Positions 1 to 8,700 of a stretch of 15,485 nt of DNA are shown in pieces. Position 1 is the first letter of the stretch; each line of letters begins with the position of its first letter. The DNA lies in contig CABIYO010000055.1 of NCBI GenBank assembly GCA_902362975.1, positions 1 through 15,485 of the forward strand, read 5' to 3'. The notes below the pieces were generated by a model that saw only the letters and a list, made by a program, of their open reading frames with translations, did no database searches and was not told the DNA's origin. Source of the DNA: Caryophanales bacterium. Lineage in GTDB: Bacteria; Bacillota; Bacilli; Exiguobacteriales; Exiguobacteriaceae. Both the position numbers and the translations under genes were made by a program.

Positions 1-109
1 TTTCCTCCGTCTGAATGTGTGTTGTGGTGACTTCATTCTACACGAGGAAAGCGTCATGGGCTTTTTTTGTGTTCACTTTTGGGTGTTGCACTTAATTTTA
101 TAATTCATC
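1..109 (-). mobile_element. 5' end of an IS30-family element, continues off the left edge
   Basis: Positions 1-109 are the reverse complement of 14068-14176 with three mismatches and no gaps, so this is the same insertion-sequence end in opposite orientation. The right-hand copy leads directly into an IS30-type transposase start. By alignment the start codon of this copy lies a few bases beyond the window edge, behind a GGAGG-type ribosome site seen here as TTTCCTCC at 2-8. The outermost part (about 80-109, containing GTGTTGCACTTAA) resembles terminal inverted repeats of IS30 elements. The match stops at 109, which I take as the element boundary, only 24 bp from the brxL stop. Whether the off-window transposase is intact cannot be seen. 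Confidence 0.8.
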
Positions 110-133
110 ATATCGTTACCTTCCAAACCTACT

Positions 134-2191
134 TCAGCTTACCCCCAACGCTTTATACACAGCATCAATCGGATCCGAATAGAAGATAGGTTGTACTTTT
201 ACTAATAAATCCGATGGCACTGTTTGTAAATCAACAATTGAAATGGCTGGGATTAACACTCTTTTTGCTCCCGCATCCACACAGACTTGCAACATGTTTG
301 CCAATTCTTCAACTTTCGAAATTGTGCCCCCTACTGTCATAGATCCGAGGACAACTAATGATTCTTGTACTGGCTTTTCTAAGGCTCCTGAGCATAGACC
401 GATGAGTTCAGCTATTGCTAATTCATCTGTTAACCCAATGCCTTGTAGGTCACTAATATGCATCAAATAGTCTTTTGTCTTTGTACTGATTGTGTTGCTA
501 ATTGATTTGCTATTCGCCGTAAAGAAGCGAAATGCTGTATCAAGGCTTTCCTTAGCTCCTCGGTAAGAGCCTACACCTGATTTATCGAATTTCCCTGTCC
601 CTGATACGACTTGGTTTTCCAGCTTATATACTCCAATCATACCTGAATTACCATGTCCAACCACATATACATGTCCAGGTCTACCCATGCCTTCGGGTAT
701 CAATTTCCCGCCCCCTTGTTCGGGTACAGAGACATATTCCTCAGCCATCGTTTCTTTATCAAGATACGAGAACATAACATCATAAAACTCCATGCCCCCT
801 ATTTTCTTGAGCTGTTCCTTTACACGACGGCGGCCTTCAAGGGCATATTTTAAAATCTCCTCAATATCTTCTTTCGTGTATTCACCATGAGGATAAATTA
901 GTTTAACCATACCCGACACCGTTTTTCTCACCGCTACGGTATCCCGTTGATTTAAGTTATTTCCAAGTTTGAAATAACGGTCAATCACATCCGCAAATGA
1001 ACGCTTCCGCATTTCTCTAAAGAACTCAGCGATATAATCCACAATGAAACCATATTTATCGGTGAAATATTCAGGTCTCATTTTCGGTATCTCCCAACCT
1101 GGTAAATAATAGTGCATACGGTCGAAAAACGCTGTGTCATTTGCCATTTCAGGTGGGAATGGTGCAAATAAGTGTGATGTTTTAATTAACGTGTCTACAC
1201 TTTGGTTGATGTTCCCCACGAATACCATGGAGGCAGAGGCGGCTTTTTCTTCCTTCCCTCTTGCAAAAGAACCTGATGCCATGTAGTCTTTCATGATCTG
1301 AATACCGTCTTTGTCTTTAAAGCGTATGCCTGCTACTTCGTCAAAGGCAACACAGTCCCATAGCCCAACAAGTCCTACTTTTCTTGTAGACATATTATAG
1401 AAAAGGTTTGCTACTGTTGATTGACCGCCCGATACAAGAATTGAATTTGGTGAAACTTCTTTGTAAACATGGGATTTCCCCGTACCTCTTGGACCCAATT
1501 CACACATATTATAGTTATTTTCTACAAGAGCAACGAGTCGCAACAAAAGATGCCATTTTACACGATCTTCTAATTGAGTCGGCTCCATCCCAATAGAACG
1601 AATTAATACATCTATCCATTCCTCTTTCGTAAATTGCTTTCTGCCTTCAAAAATCTCGTTAATGTCCATATTCGGCATTTGAATTGGCTTTAAGTTATTT
1701 ACTGTAAACGGACTCATATTCCGTACTTCTTCATCATAAAAGTAATCAAGCTTGATCATGCACCAAATACCGCCCACAAGTAGTTTATCAAACTCTTTCA
1801 CATAACTTGCTGGCACTGGTACTCCTTTTAAGCCCAAATTCGAAAATTCCGCCTCATACGTATCAATTTTCGGGTTCAATGCAACAGTTACTTTATCAAT
1901 AATGGAATATTGACCAAGTTCTCGAATACGTGATTTAATTTTTTCTGCTTCGTCAGGGCGAACGAAATTGTCCGATAAGATTTTTTTAACACGTTCTACG
2001 CCTTCAAGAATACTTTGTTCATCATCTGTGGCACAGTACATACCGAGAAGATACTCCAACACATAAATAGGAACGTTTGCCCCTTCTTTAATGAGCTTCG
2101 TCAAATCTTTACGAACAACACGACCTGCAAAGACACTATTTAACTTTTTATCGAGATCCAGTGTTAGTGTTTCTTCTATTTTTTCATCCAT
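134..2191 (-). CDS. brxL: BREX protein BrxL (AAA+ ATPase with Lon-like C-terminal domain)
   Basis: Last gene of the operon, 685 residues from the chosen ATG, which has GGAGGGG five bases upstream. A GTG at 2212, in frame, would add seven residues but has a weaker ribosome site. The N-terminal third is the BrxL-specific region. Walker A GPRGTGKS is at about 233-240 and Walker B VAFDE at about 281-285. The C-terminal 110 residues align by eye with the Lon proteolytic fold: a GSMTVGGTISKVEELA stretch followed by AGAKRVLIPA matches the Lon region carrying the catalytic lysine. The usual GPSAG serine motif is not evident; the equivalent place reads GIGLTDE. BrxL is a core type 1 BREX component needed for phage exclusion and, from published work on homologues, forms DNA-binding MCM-like rings. 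It starts 24 bp after the pglZ stop. No terminator is visible downstream. Confidence 0.96.
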   Translation of the reverse strand: MDEKIEETLTLDLDKKLNSVFAGRVVRKDLTKLIKEGANVPIYVLEYLLGMYCATDDEQSILEGVERVKKILSDNFVRPDEAEKIKSRIRELGQYSIIDKVTVALNPKIDTYEAEFSNLGLKGVPVPASYVKEFDKLLVGGIWCMIKLDYFYDEEVRNMSPFTVNNLKPIQMPNMDINEIFEGRKQFTKEEWIDVLIRSIGMEPTQLEDRVKWHLLLRLVALVENNYNMCELGPRGTGKSHVYKEVSPNSILVSGGQSTVANLFYNMSTRKVGLVGLWDCVAFDEVAGIRFKDKDGIQIMKDYMASGSFARGKEEKAASASMVFVGNINQSVDTLIKTSHLFAPFPPEMANDTAFFDRMHYYLPGWEIPKMRPEYFTDKYGFIVDYIAEFFREMRKRSFADVIDRYFKLGNNLNQRDTVAVRKTVSGMVKLIYPHGEYTKEDIEEILKYALEGRRRVKEQLKKIGGMEFYDVMFSYLDKETMAEEYVSVPEQGGGKLIPEGMGRPGHVYVVGHGNSGMIGVYKLENQVVSGTGKFDKSGVGSYRGAKESLDTAFRFFTANSKSISNTISTKTKDYLMHISDLQGIGLTDELAIAELIGLCSGALEKPVQESLVVLGSMTVGGTISKVEELANMLQVCVDAGAKRVLIPAISIVDLQTVPSDLLVKVQPIFYSDPIDAVYKALGVS

Positions 2192-2215
2192 TCTCACCCC
2201 TCCAATCATCACCGC

Positions 2216-4774
2216 TTAGAAGTCAAAATCACTAACAATTCCTAAATTAATCGTGAATGGGACTTTTTCTGTAATTACGCCTGTTTCTGTATCTTTAATG
2301 ATTAAGTAATAGGTTTTATTTCGATCATAAGTAATACTTTTTAAGACAAATTGTAGTTTAAATGTACGATCGGCTGGATTATCAAATGAACGATCACCAA
2401 TTATGGTTTCTTCATTTGAGAGTACGTTACCTTCTTCATCAGCCATATAAATGATAACTGTACGAGGTTTTGTTTTATCTTCCACTTTTTCTGTTTGGAA
2501 GAAGTTTAAGTTAAAGATGCTGTTCGTAATTTTTTGCGTTGTACTTGTCAATTTAATATCAACTTTTGAAATCTCTTGAACTCCCTTTTGACCAGCACGT
2601 TTATTCTTGAAGGATAGGAGTGGAACAACTATTTCTTGTAGACTTGCCCCGCCATGGTTGAAATTCACACCAGAACCTTGCATACGATTGCGAAGAATTC
2701 CATTTGGCACATAAGCGTATAGTTGCTGTTCATTTTTAATAACAGAAGCCAAATCAATCGTTAATTGCCCTGGAATGTCCTGTTTTTCTTTAGATAAAGC
2801 GTAACGGCGTTTTATTTCAATTGTTTCCAACTGCACTTTCTCGATTTTATCGCTTTCCTCTAAAGGTTCTCTTTGATAAAGGAAGCCATGATCAGCAGTA
2901 ATGTAAATGTTCGTTCCAGAAAGATCGTCACGAATAATTTTTATTAGTGTAGATATTTCATCCAGTGCTTTTTCTACTGCATTAAACGTATAAATTTCCG
3001 TAGATGCTTTATCACCCATTGCATCAATGCTGTCGTGGTAAATATAAATCAGTTTTTTCCCTTTAAATGTTTCACGTCTGCCTGCTTTGTTCATATTCAC
3101 AATATCTTGGAAACGGACTGCCATACTATCTTCAACAGTCGATTCAATAACGGCTTTGCGATTTTCCAGCCCAGATGAATCCTTGTCATTGACAAACACT
3201 TGCCCCTTCGAATCAATATCAATAGATTTGTGTGGGAGCAGTGATGCCATTCCCAACTTTGTAACGGATGGAATGACTCCAAGCATGGATTGGATATCAC
3301 ATGTACCAATCGTCTCAGCATTCAATCTTTCTGTCAGTTCCACCCCAATTTCATATCGAAATGCGTCGGAAATAATGATGAATACTCGCTCACCTTTTCG
3401 AATGTGCGGAGCTACAATGGAAGAATAAAACTGCTGTTGGTTTAACACACCTGGTAATGACCATTGTTCCGTCATTTCTGCCTTTACAGCTTGCGACCAG
3501 TTCGCACTTAATTCGCCTATAAACCAATGCGTATATAGATGCTCCACCACTTCTTTTAATTTCTTCAGTATTTCATGATTGCTTTCTTCATCATAGGCTA
3601 CATAAAACTTACGATAATACGTATCCATCAGATAATACTTACTCTGATATGCTTCGTAAATGTCTATTGCTCGACCTGTTGGAATTCCTTGTTGGTACTC
3701 TTTATAGAATTCCTGCATTTTAACGGTATAAAAAAGTGCCTCATAGATATTAGCAAATCGTTCGTAAAAGTGTTTTGCCCGTCTTAGCTTAATTAATTTC
3801 GTGTACTCTTCAAAATCTTCGAGTTTCTCAAGTAAACTATTGGCAATGTAAATGATGATTGCTCGGTCAATATAAGGGAACGTTTCGGCTTTCTTAAACT
3901 CGTCAATCGGCACAGTTTGCAAAACTTGTGACAGCTGTATTTCCTTTTCTGCCATTTCGACATATTCATTGAACACTTCAAAATCAGTTTTATGGTGCAT
4001 CCAATGGTCAATGAATACAAGACAGTTCGTTCGATTACGCACAGCAATAAAATCTTTTATACTTGTCAAATATTGCTCATTTACCGAATGACTAAATGCC
4101 GTTACAGCCATATGTATAAACAATGTTTTTAATGTCTTAGTGTCACGTTCATAGCCATACTGTTTGAATACATACTTCCAAAATACTTCTATATCGAAAA
4201 ATTTGTCCATCTGAGTTAAAAACTTATTATCACTATCTTCCAGCGTATCCATTAGTACAGTCTTTAACACTTCTTCAAAATCAGGAACTTTTACGTTACA
4301 TAACACACTCATAATCGCCAGCTCAATCATTTCTTCACTGTATGATTCAATACCCAATGCTTGAAACTTACGATATCGTTCCTTGTTATGGAAGAAACGC
4401 TCATATTTTTTAATAACTCCTCGTAGAGAAGAATCTATTTGAAGCTCATTTAAAATAAGCGAAATGCGATCTGCATAAAACATCTTGGAATAGTACACCG
4501 TATCAGCTAACCAGTTATCTTCCAAACCTAATTCTAAGGTTGTATATATCAAATAATGAGAGGATGGATCTTCTTCCTCTAATAAATGTTTTAAATAAAA
4601 TTGATTGTTTTCCGATAATGTTTGGACTTTAACTCCATCCATTGTCAATTGATCAATTTCCTCAATAAATTCTTGATCCTTATCCACCCAAAAGACAATT
4701 TTTCTCTCTTCCCCGTCTTTTAACGGTTCATTGAAAATGTCTTGTAAGGCAGAAACGATTTGAGTAATATTCAT
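2216..4774 (-). CDS. pglZ: BREX protein PglZ (alkaline phosphatase superfamily)
   Basis: 852 residues from the ATG at 4774, preceded by GAGGTGA at good spacing. An in-frame ATG at 4825 would overlap the stop of the previous gene but lacks a convincing ribosome site. The N-terminal region (about 1-450) is helical with no motif I recognise. The PglZ catalytic fold follows: ISDAFRYE at about 468-475, PSVT with a candidate nucleophile threonine near 505, YHDSID at about 579-584, and TADHGFLY at about 626-633. These are the metal-binding Asp/His positions of the alkaline phosphatase superfamily. A beta-rich tail of about 130 residues ends the protein. PglZ is the hallmark gene of all BREX types and is needed for defence; its substrate is not settled. 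It lies between the abi-like gene (47 bp upstream) and brxL. Confidence 0.97.
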   Translation of the reverse strand: MNITQIVSALQDIFNEPLKDGEERKIVFWVDKDQEFIEEIDQLTMDGVKVQTLSENNQFYLKHLLEEEDPSSHYLIYTTLELGLEDNWLADTVYYSKMFYADRISLILNELQIDSSLRGVIKKYERFFHNKERYRKFQALGIESYSEEMIELAIMSVLCNVKVPDFEEVLKTVLMDTLEDSDNKFLTQMDKFFDIEVFWKYVFKQYGYERDTKTLKTLFIHMAVTAFSHSVNEQYLTSIKDFIAVRNRTNCLVFIDHWMHHKTDFEVFNEYVEMAEKEIQLSQVLQTVPIDEFKKAETFPYIDRAIIIYIANSLLEKLEDFEEYTKLIKLRRAKHFYERFANIYEALFYTVKMQEFYKEYQQGIPTGRAIDIYEAYQSKYYLMDTYYRKFYVAYDEESNHEILKKLKEVVEHLYTHWFIGELSANWSQAVKAEMTEQWSLPGVLNQQQFYSSIVAPHIRKGERVFIIISDAFRYEIGVELTERLNAETIGTCDIQSMLGVIPSVTKLGMASLLPHKSIDIDSKGQVFVNDKDSSGLENRKAVIESTVEDSMAVRFQDIVNMNKAGRRETFKGKKLIYIYHDSIDAMGDKASTEIYTFNAVEKALDEISTLIKIIRDDLSGTNIYITADHGFLYQREPLEESDKIEKVQLETIEIKRRYALSKEKQDIPGQLTIDLASVIKNEQQLYAYVPNGILRNRMQGSGVNFNHGGASLQEIVVPLLSFKNKRAGQKGVQEISKVDIKLTSTTQKITNSIFNLNFFQTEKVEDKTKPRTVIIYMADEEGNVLSNEETIIGDRSFDNPADRTFKLQFVLKSITYDRNKTYYLIIKDTETGVITEKVPFTINLGIVSDFDF

Positions 4775-4821
4775 TCTATTCACCTCACAATTCCAAATAT
4801 CTATCATTGCTTCTCTAATAA

Positions 4822-5658
4822 TCAAAAAGGTAATTCAATAGAAACATTATCAGCTTCACTTTTCTTTTGAGAATCAACTTTTTTTCTATTCGTTTCTATC
4901 TTATCAATAAAGGTTATTACGTTTGCCATTGCCCTAACAACAAAGTCTGCTTCGACTGAATTTAAGATTTCATTGTCATGTGCATAGCTTTTTGTATTTC
5001 GTATATCATTGTAACTATCGAATAATGAAATACTATTTTGCAATGCTCTTAACGTAAAAGATGACTCAAAAATTTGATCTTTTTCATATTTCTTTTTGAG
5101 CATCCCCGCAAGACTATGTAGAGGTAAATAATTACCCTTTCCATCTAAGACGTTGATATCGTTGTCAATACATGCTTGACGCAATAACTTTGTAGCAAAT
5201 GTATGCAGTCTATCAAGAACTAAGGTAGGTTTGTTTCGTGACAATGAGTCATTGATATCTTCCATGAGTGTTTGCAAAGTCTCTTCAGATTTATGGGGGA
5301 AATTTATTGTAATATCTGTTCCCATCAGCTTCTTAGTTACAGTTCGCAATTCGTTAATTGTTTTATTTTGTTGTTCAGATAACGGTTCTTCCATTCTATT
5401 ATGATAATCTTCATAATAATTTAGTAATTCATCCATTAGCTTTCCGACTACTGCATTAGGTTCTTTGGACCATATCTGTCGTAATTTATTTGCTTTTGAA
5501 CAATACTCTTGATATCCGTCTCCATTATAAATATCAAGATTTATCGTTTCTGCAATAAATCTTGCAAAAGTAGAATTACTAAAATCCAACACATAACCAG
5601 AATCCATACCGAATAACCCTTCGAACAACAACTTCTCCCTATATGATAAGTTCGCCAA
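4822..5658 (-). CDS. Abortive-infection-like protein with Abi_C/HEPN-like domain, inserted in the BREX operon
   Basis: 278 residues, not a core BREX gene. The N-terminal part (about 1-85) has an aromatic helical pattern (FEGLFGMDSGYVLDF, then KLRQIWS) like N-terminal domains of AbiJ-type proteins. A linker rich in Glu and Lys spans about 86-125. The C-terminal part (about 130-253) matches the abortive-infection C-terminal domain: LHTFATKLLRQAC, then RALQNSISLFDSYNDIRN and YAHDNE. R220-N221 to H227 forms an R-N-x5-H motif, the HEPN RNase signature (R-x4-6-H). The last 25 residues are charged and probably disordered. No signal peptide or membrane helix. The start is TTG, because the preceding in-frame codon is a stop, with GGGGGG seven bases upstream. 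It lies 70 bp after pglX and 47 bp before pglZ, on the same strand. I infer a cytoplasmic RNA-targeting effector; this is unproven. Confidence 0.85.
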   Translation of the reverse strand: MANLSYREKLLFEGLFGMDSGYVLDFSNSTFARFIAETINLDIYNGDGYQEYCSKANKLRQIWSKEPNAVVGKLMDELLNYYEDYHNRMEEPLSEQQNKTINELRTVTKKLMGTDITINFPHKSEETLQTLMEDINDSLSRNKPTLVLDRLHTFATKLLRQACIDNDINVLDGKGNYLPLHSLAGMLKKKYEKDQIFESSFTLRALQNSISLFDSYNDIRNTKSYAHDNEILNSVEADFVVRAMANVITFIDKIETNRKKVDSQKKSEADNVSIELPF

Positions 5659-5665
5659 CTAACAT
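5639..5665 (-). other. Out-of-frame 8-codon mini-ORF overlapping the TTG start of the abi-like gene
   Basis: An ATG at 5665-5663 opens a reading frame that reaches a TAG after eight codons, inside the start of the abi-like gene and in another frame. The GGGGGG run directly abuts this ATG, which is too close for good initiation, but AGGATT slightly upstream could serve it. Ribosomes choosing this ATG would not make the abi-like protein. It may lower or tune expression, or it may be chance. Confidence 0.25.
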
Positions 5666-5685
5666 CCCCCCAATCCTAACTAATA

Positions 5686-5718
5686 TAAAGTGCCTGCGTC
5701 TATGACACAGACACTTTA
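5686..5718 (-). terminator. Intercistronic hairpin between pglX and the abi-like gene (attenuator or processing site)
   Basis: In minus-strand RNA, two 15-base arms pair without mismatch (13 Watson-Crick pairs and two G-U) around an AUA loop. The arms run TAAAGTGTCTGTGTC and GACGCAGGCACTTTA. On the plus strand the two wobble positions become A-C mismatches, so the structure favours the operon transcript. The 3' side ends CUUUAUAUUAG, a weak U-rich tract, so full Rho-independent termination is doubtful. It begins 10 bp after the pglX stop. Partial termination, or protection of the upstream mRNA 3' end, would make the abi-like gene, pglZ and brxL less expressed than brxABC-pglX. Confidence 0.6.
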
Positions 5719-5728
5719 CTGCAACATA

Positions 5729-8700
5729 TTAAATCTTCGCCACTAATCCTTCGAACTTCTCATAATTTACTTTGACACCATCATCCAAGTCAATTTCAAT
5801 TTGCATATCCGCCATATGATGCAATATTTCATCGTAAGCTTTCAACTCGTCGATTTTTTTATCCAGTGCCTTTAGCTCTTTCTTTGCATTGCTAATTTCT
5901 TTTGCTGTAAAATCGCCTTCTATAATTTCGAGTAAGTCTTTCTTTTCTGCATCCATCCGTATTTGCACTTCATGCAAATAATCTGTACGAATACGAGAAA
6001 GTGTTGTTTTATCATAACGGTGCATATAGATGAGGCAATTAAACGCCTTTTCTTTACCAGAAGTAAATAACCAATAAATCGGTCGTTTCTTATAAACTTG
6101 GACATGATCCTTATAGAAATCATTTAAGAAATAACGACGCAATGCTTCCCTTGCTGTCTCATTCGCTTTACGCCCAATTGCATCCGCAATAAAATCAAGG
6201 TTTTCTTCAAGTGTCTCCTCACTAAACGTTAGACGCACAAAATCAACGAATCTTGTCACGATATCATCTTCAAAATAAACACCTGGTAAAATCGGCAAGA
6301 TGTTATCCTCATCCGCTGGAAATGTCTTATAACGAGAAGCATCGAACTCACCACCTGCATATACAAGACCTTCTTCATCAAGAGAATAGCGACCGAAAGA
6401 ACAGCCGATTGCGTAGAAGATAAAGGATTTAATATCACGTTCTACATCAGCTTCTCGAAGAGACACTTCTTCATCTGCTACTTCAGGTGTTAATTCATCT
6501 TGCAAACCGTAAATTTCAATGAAGATACGATTCAATTCTTCCTCATTCGATTTTAGTTTATCAAATCTTTCATCACAATCTTTTTTCCACTTCATAAATG
6601 CCAATTCCAAATTTTCACCTGTTATTAAAGGATGTCTTTTAAAATCCCAAGACGTTTCAAAGGAATCCCAATCCTGTTTAGATATTGTAATATTTTCCCG
6701 CACCAAGCTTTGTACATGACTTCGTACACTATCACTTTCAGGTAAAAGGATGGGTAGCTTATTCATATCCCCTACCAAGTAATGGAAGCTTTCATTAAAT
6801 ACGGCGAAAATATTATTAATTAAGTTAGTATTTAATAGACCTAATAATAAAAGTCTATCCTCCACATTAAACACCGAAGGGGCTTCGACATTAAAAATAA
6901 AACCTTTTGGCAGTATTCTGCAACCTAAACTAATTGTTGTTGTATGTGACCATGTTATTCCCTCTTTAAAATATAGGTGAGGACTTTTTATAATTCCCGT
7001 ACCTTCATAATTTCTAATTTCAAAGCCATCGTTTTGATAATTAACAATATAATCGTAATTCCCATACCATTTCCTGTATGAGCCTCCTTTTACTTGTGGA
7101 AACCATTTTAAACCACTTTCTTTTGCTTGTGCCGTGCTCTCTAATCCAAATCCAATGTTATTGTGATTCACCTCGTACCAAAACCTTAAGAAGCGATTAT
7201 TATTCCCAGTTTGTAACCCACTCCTTGCTTCTCCTAAATTTGCGAGTGTTTCTCCTTTTGTAAACACCTCAGTAAACCTATCACTTATCCAATAGGCGAT
7301 TGTATTACCAGGAATCATACCAAAATTCTTTGTTAAAAAACTGAATCTATAAGGACTATTTGAATTTTTAACCGCTTCCAGCGTCTTAACACTTTGCATA
7401 TTTACACCTTTGAATTCAGACAGTTTTATAAATTCACCCGTGGTATCAATCGGATAATTTCTCATGGTAAATATACATACAGGAACCATCGCCGCCTCAA
7501 ATCCATTATATTCAAGTTGAACGAATGAACTAATGCTTGTTTTTTCTACAATTACTTTTCGAAGACGCTCATACGAAGAAAGAAACATCCAAACATAAGG
7601 AGTTATCATCCCTATTTGCCCATTTACTTTCGTAGCATGGAAGCTATATTCCATAAACGCCGAAAACAAATCAGAACTGACATCGGTGTATTTCTTTTTT
7701 AAATACAGCGATACTTCTGTCGTCACATACTTACTCCCTGCGTAGGGAGGATTCGTTATAAATATGTCATATTTCATACTCATTAAAGATGCTTGTTTTA
7801 TCAGATTTTCAAACAATGATAATATACGTTCTTTCATTTCTGATTCAAATAAATCGCCTGATAGTTCTTCAATTGCTGTTAAACGATTTTGTAGAAAATG
7901 TTTGTCGTATTCTTCCAACTTAATCAGAGAACCAATTGCTTTTGCATGTTTAAACTGATTGATAAAAGACTTCATTTTTTCATATGGCTCACCAGACGAT
8001 TCACCAGCTAAAAACGCCACTTCTTCATCTGTCAACATATTCGTTTCCTGAATGGATGCTAAATTCATTGTTAATCCATCACGTTCAATACTTCTTAAAA
8101 AGCGTCTGTTATATTGTAATGCTTTCATAACAATTGAAAAGCTGGCTAATTGATACGCTCGATCATCTATATCTAACCCATATAAATTTTTCTCGATAAT
8201 GAGGCGTGGAATTTCTCTCTCCATATAGCCACATTTGCTATAAATTTCAAAGAGAACATCAAACATATAAACTAAAATATGACCGCTTCCCATTGCTGGA
8301 TCAAAGCACTTAATATCTTCAACATTCAATTCTTTATTAATGTACGGAGCTAATTTTTCTTCAAAATCATCTTCTGGACCTGGGTTTTCTAAATAGAACT
8401 CCCAATTTTGAATTAAGTCCCGATGTTCTGGATGAGATTCAACCCAATAACGCCCTAATGCATTTTGTACCATGTAACGAACAATCCATTCAGGAGTGAA
8501 TAGCTGTGTCGCAAATGGTAATTCCTCTGCTTTGTAGCGTTTTTTCGCCTTAATAACTCGCTCATTTTCCTCTGAAATATAATATTGATACAGCCATCCA
8601 ATAATCTCGACATTTTCCCAATCACTTTCTGCAATCACATCGGTATTTGTCATTTGGCGTACAAACGAATCCGTACCAAGTAAACCTTCAGGAAATAAGA

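Noticed and set aside
105..133. Rho-independent terminator after brxL
   Set aside because: No stem-loop with a U tract can be formed in the short gap between the brxL stop and the IS30 boundary.
5848..5858. Seven-base A tract in pglX as a possible phase-variation switch
   Set aside because: Seven bases is short for slippage-driven switching, similar tracts occur elsewhere in this AT-rich block (for example near 1980 in brxL), and the frame is intact.
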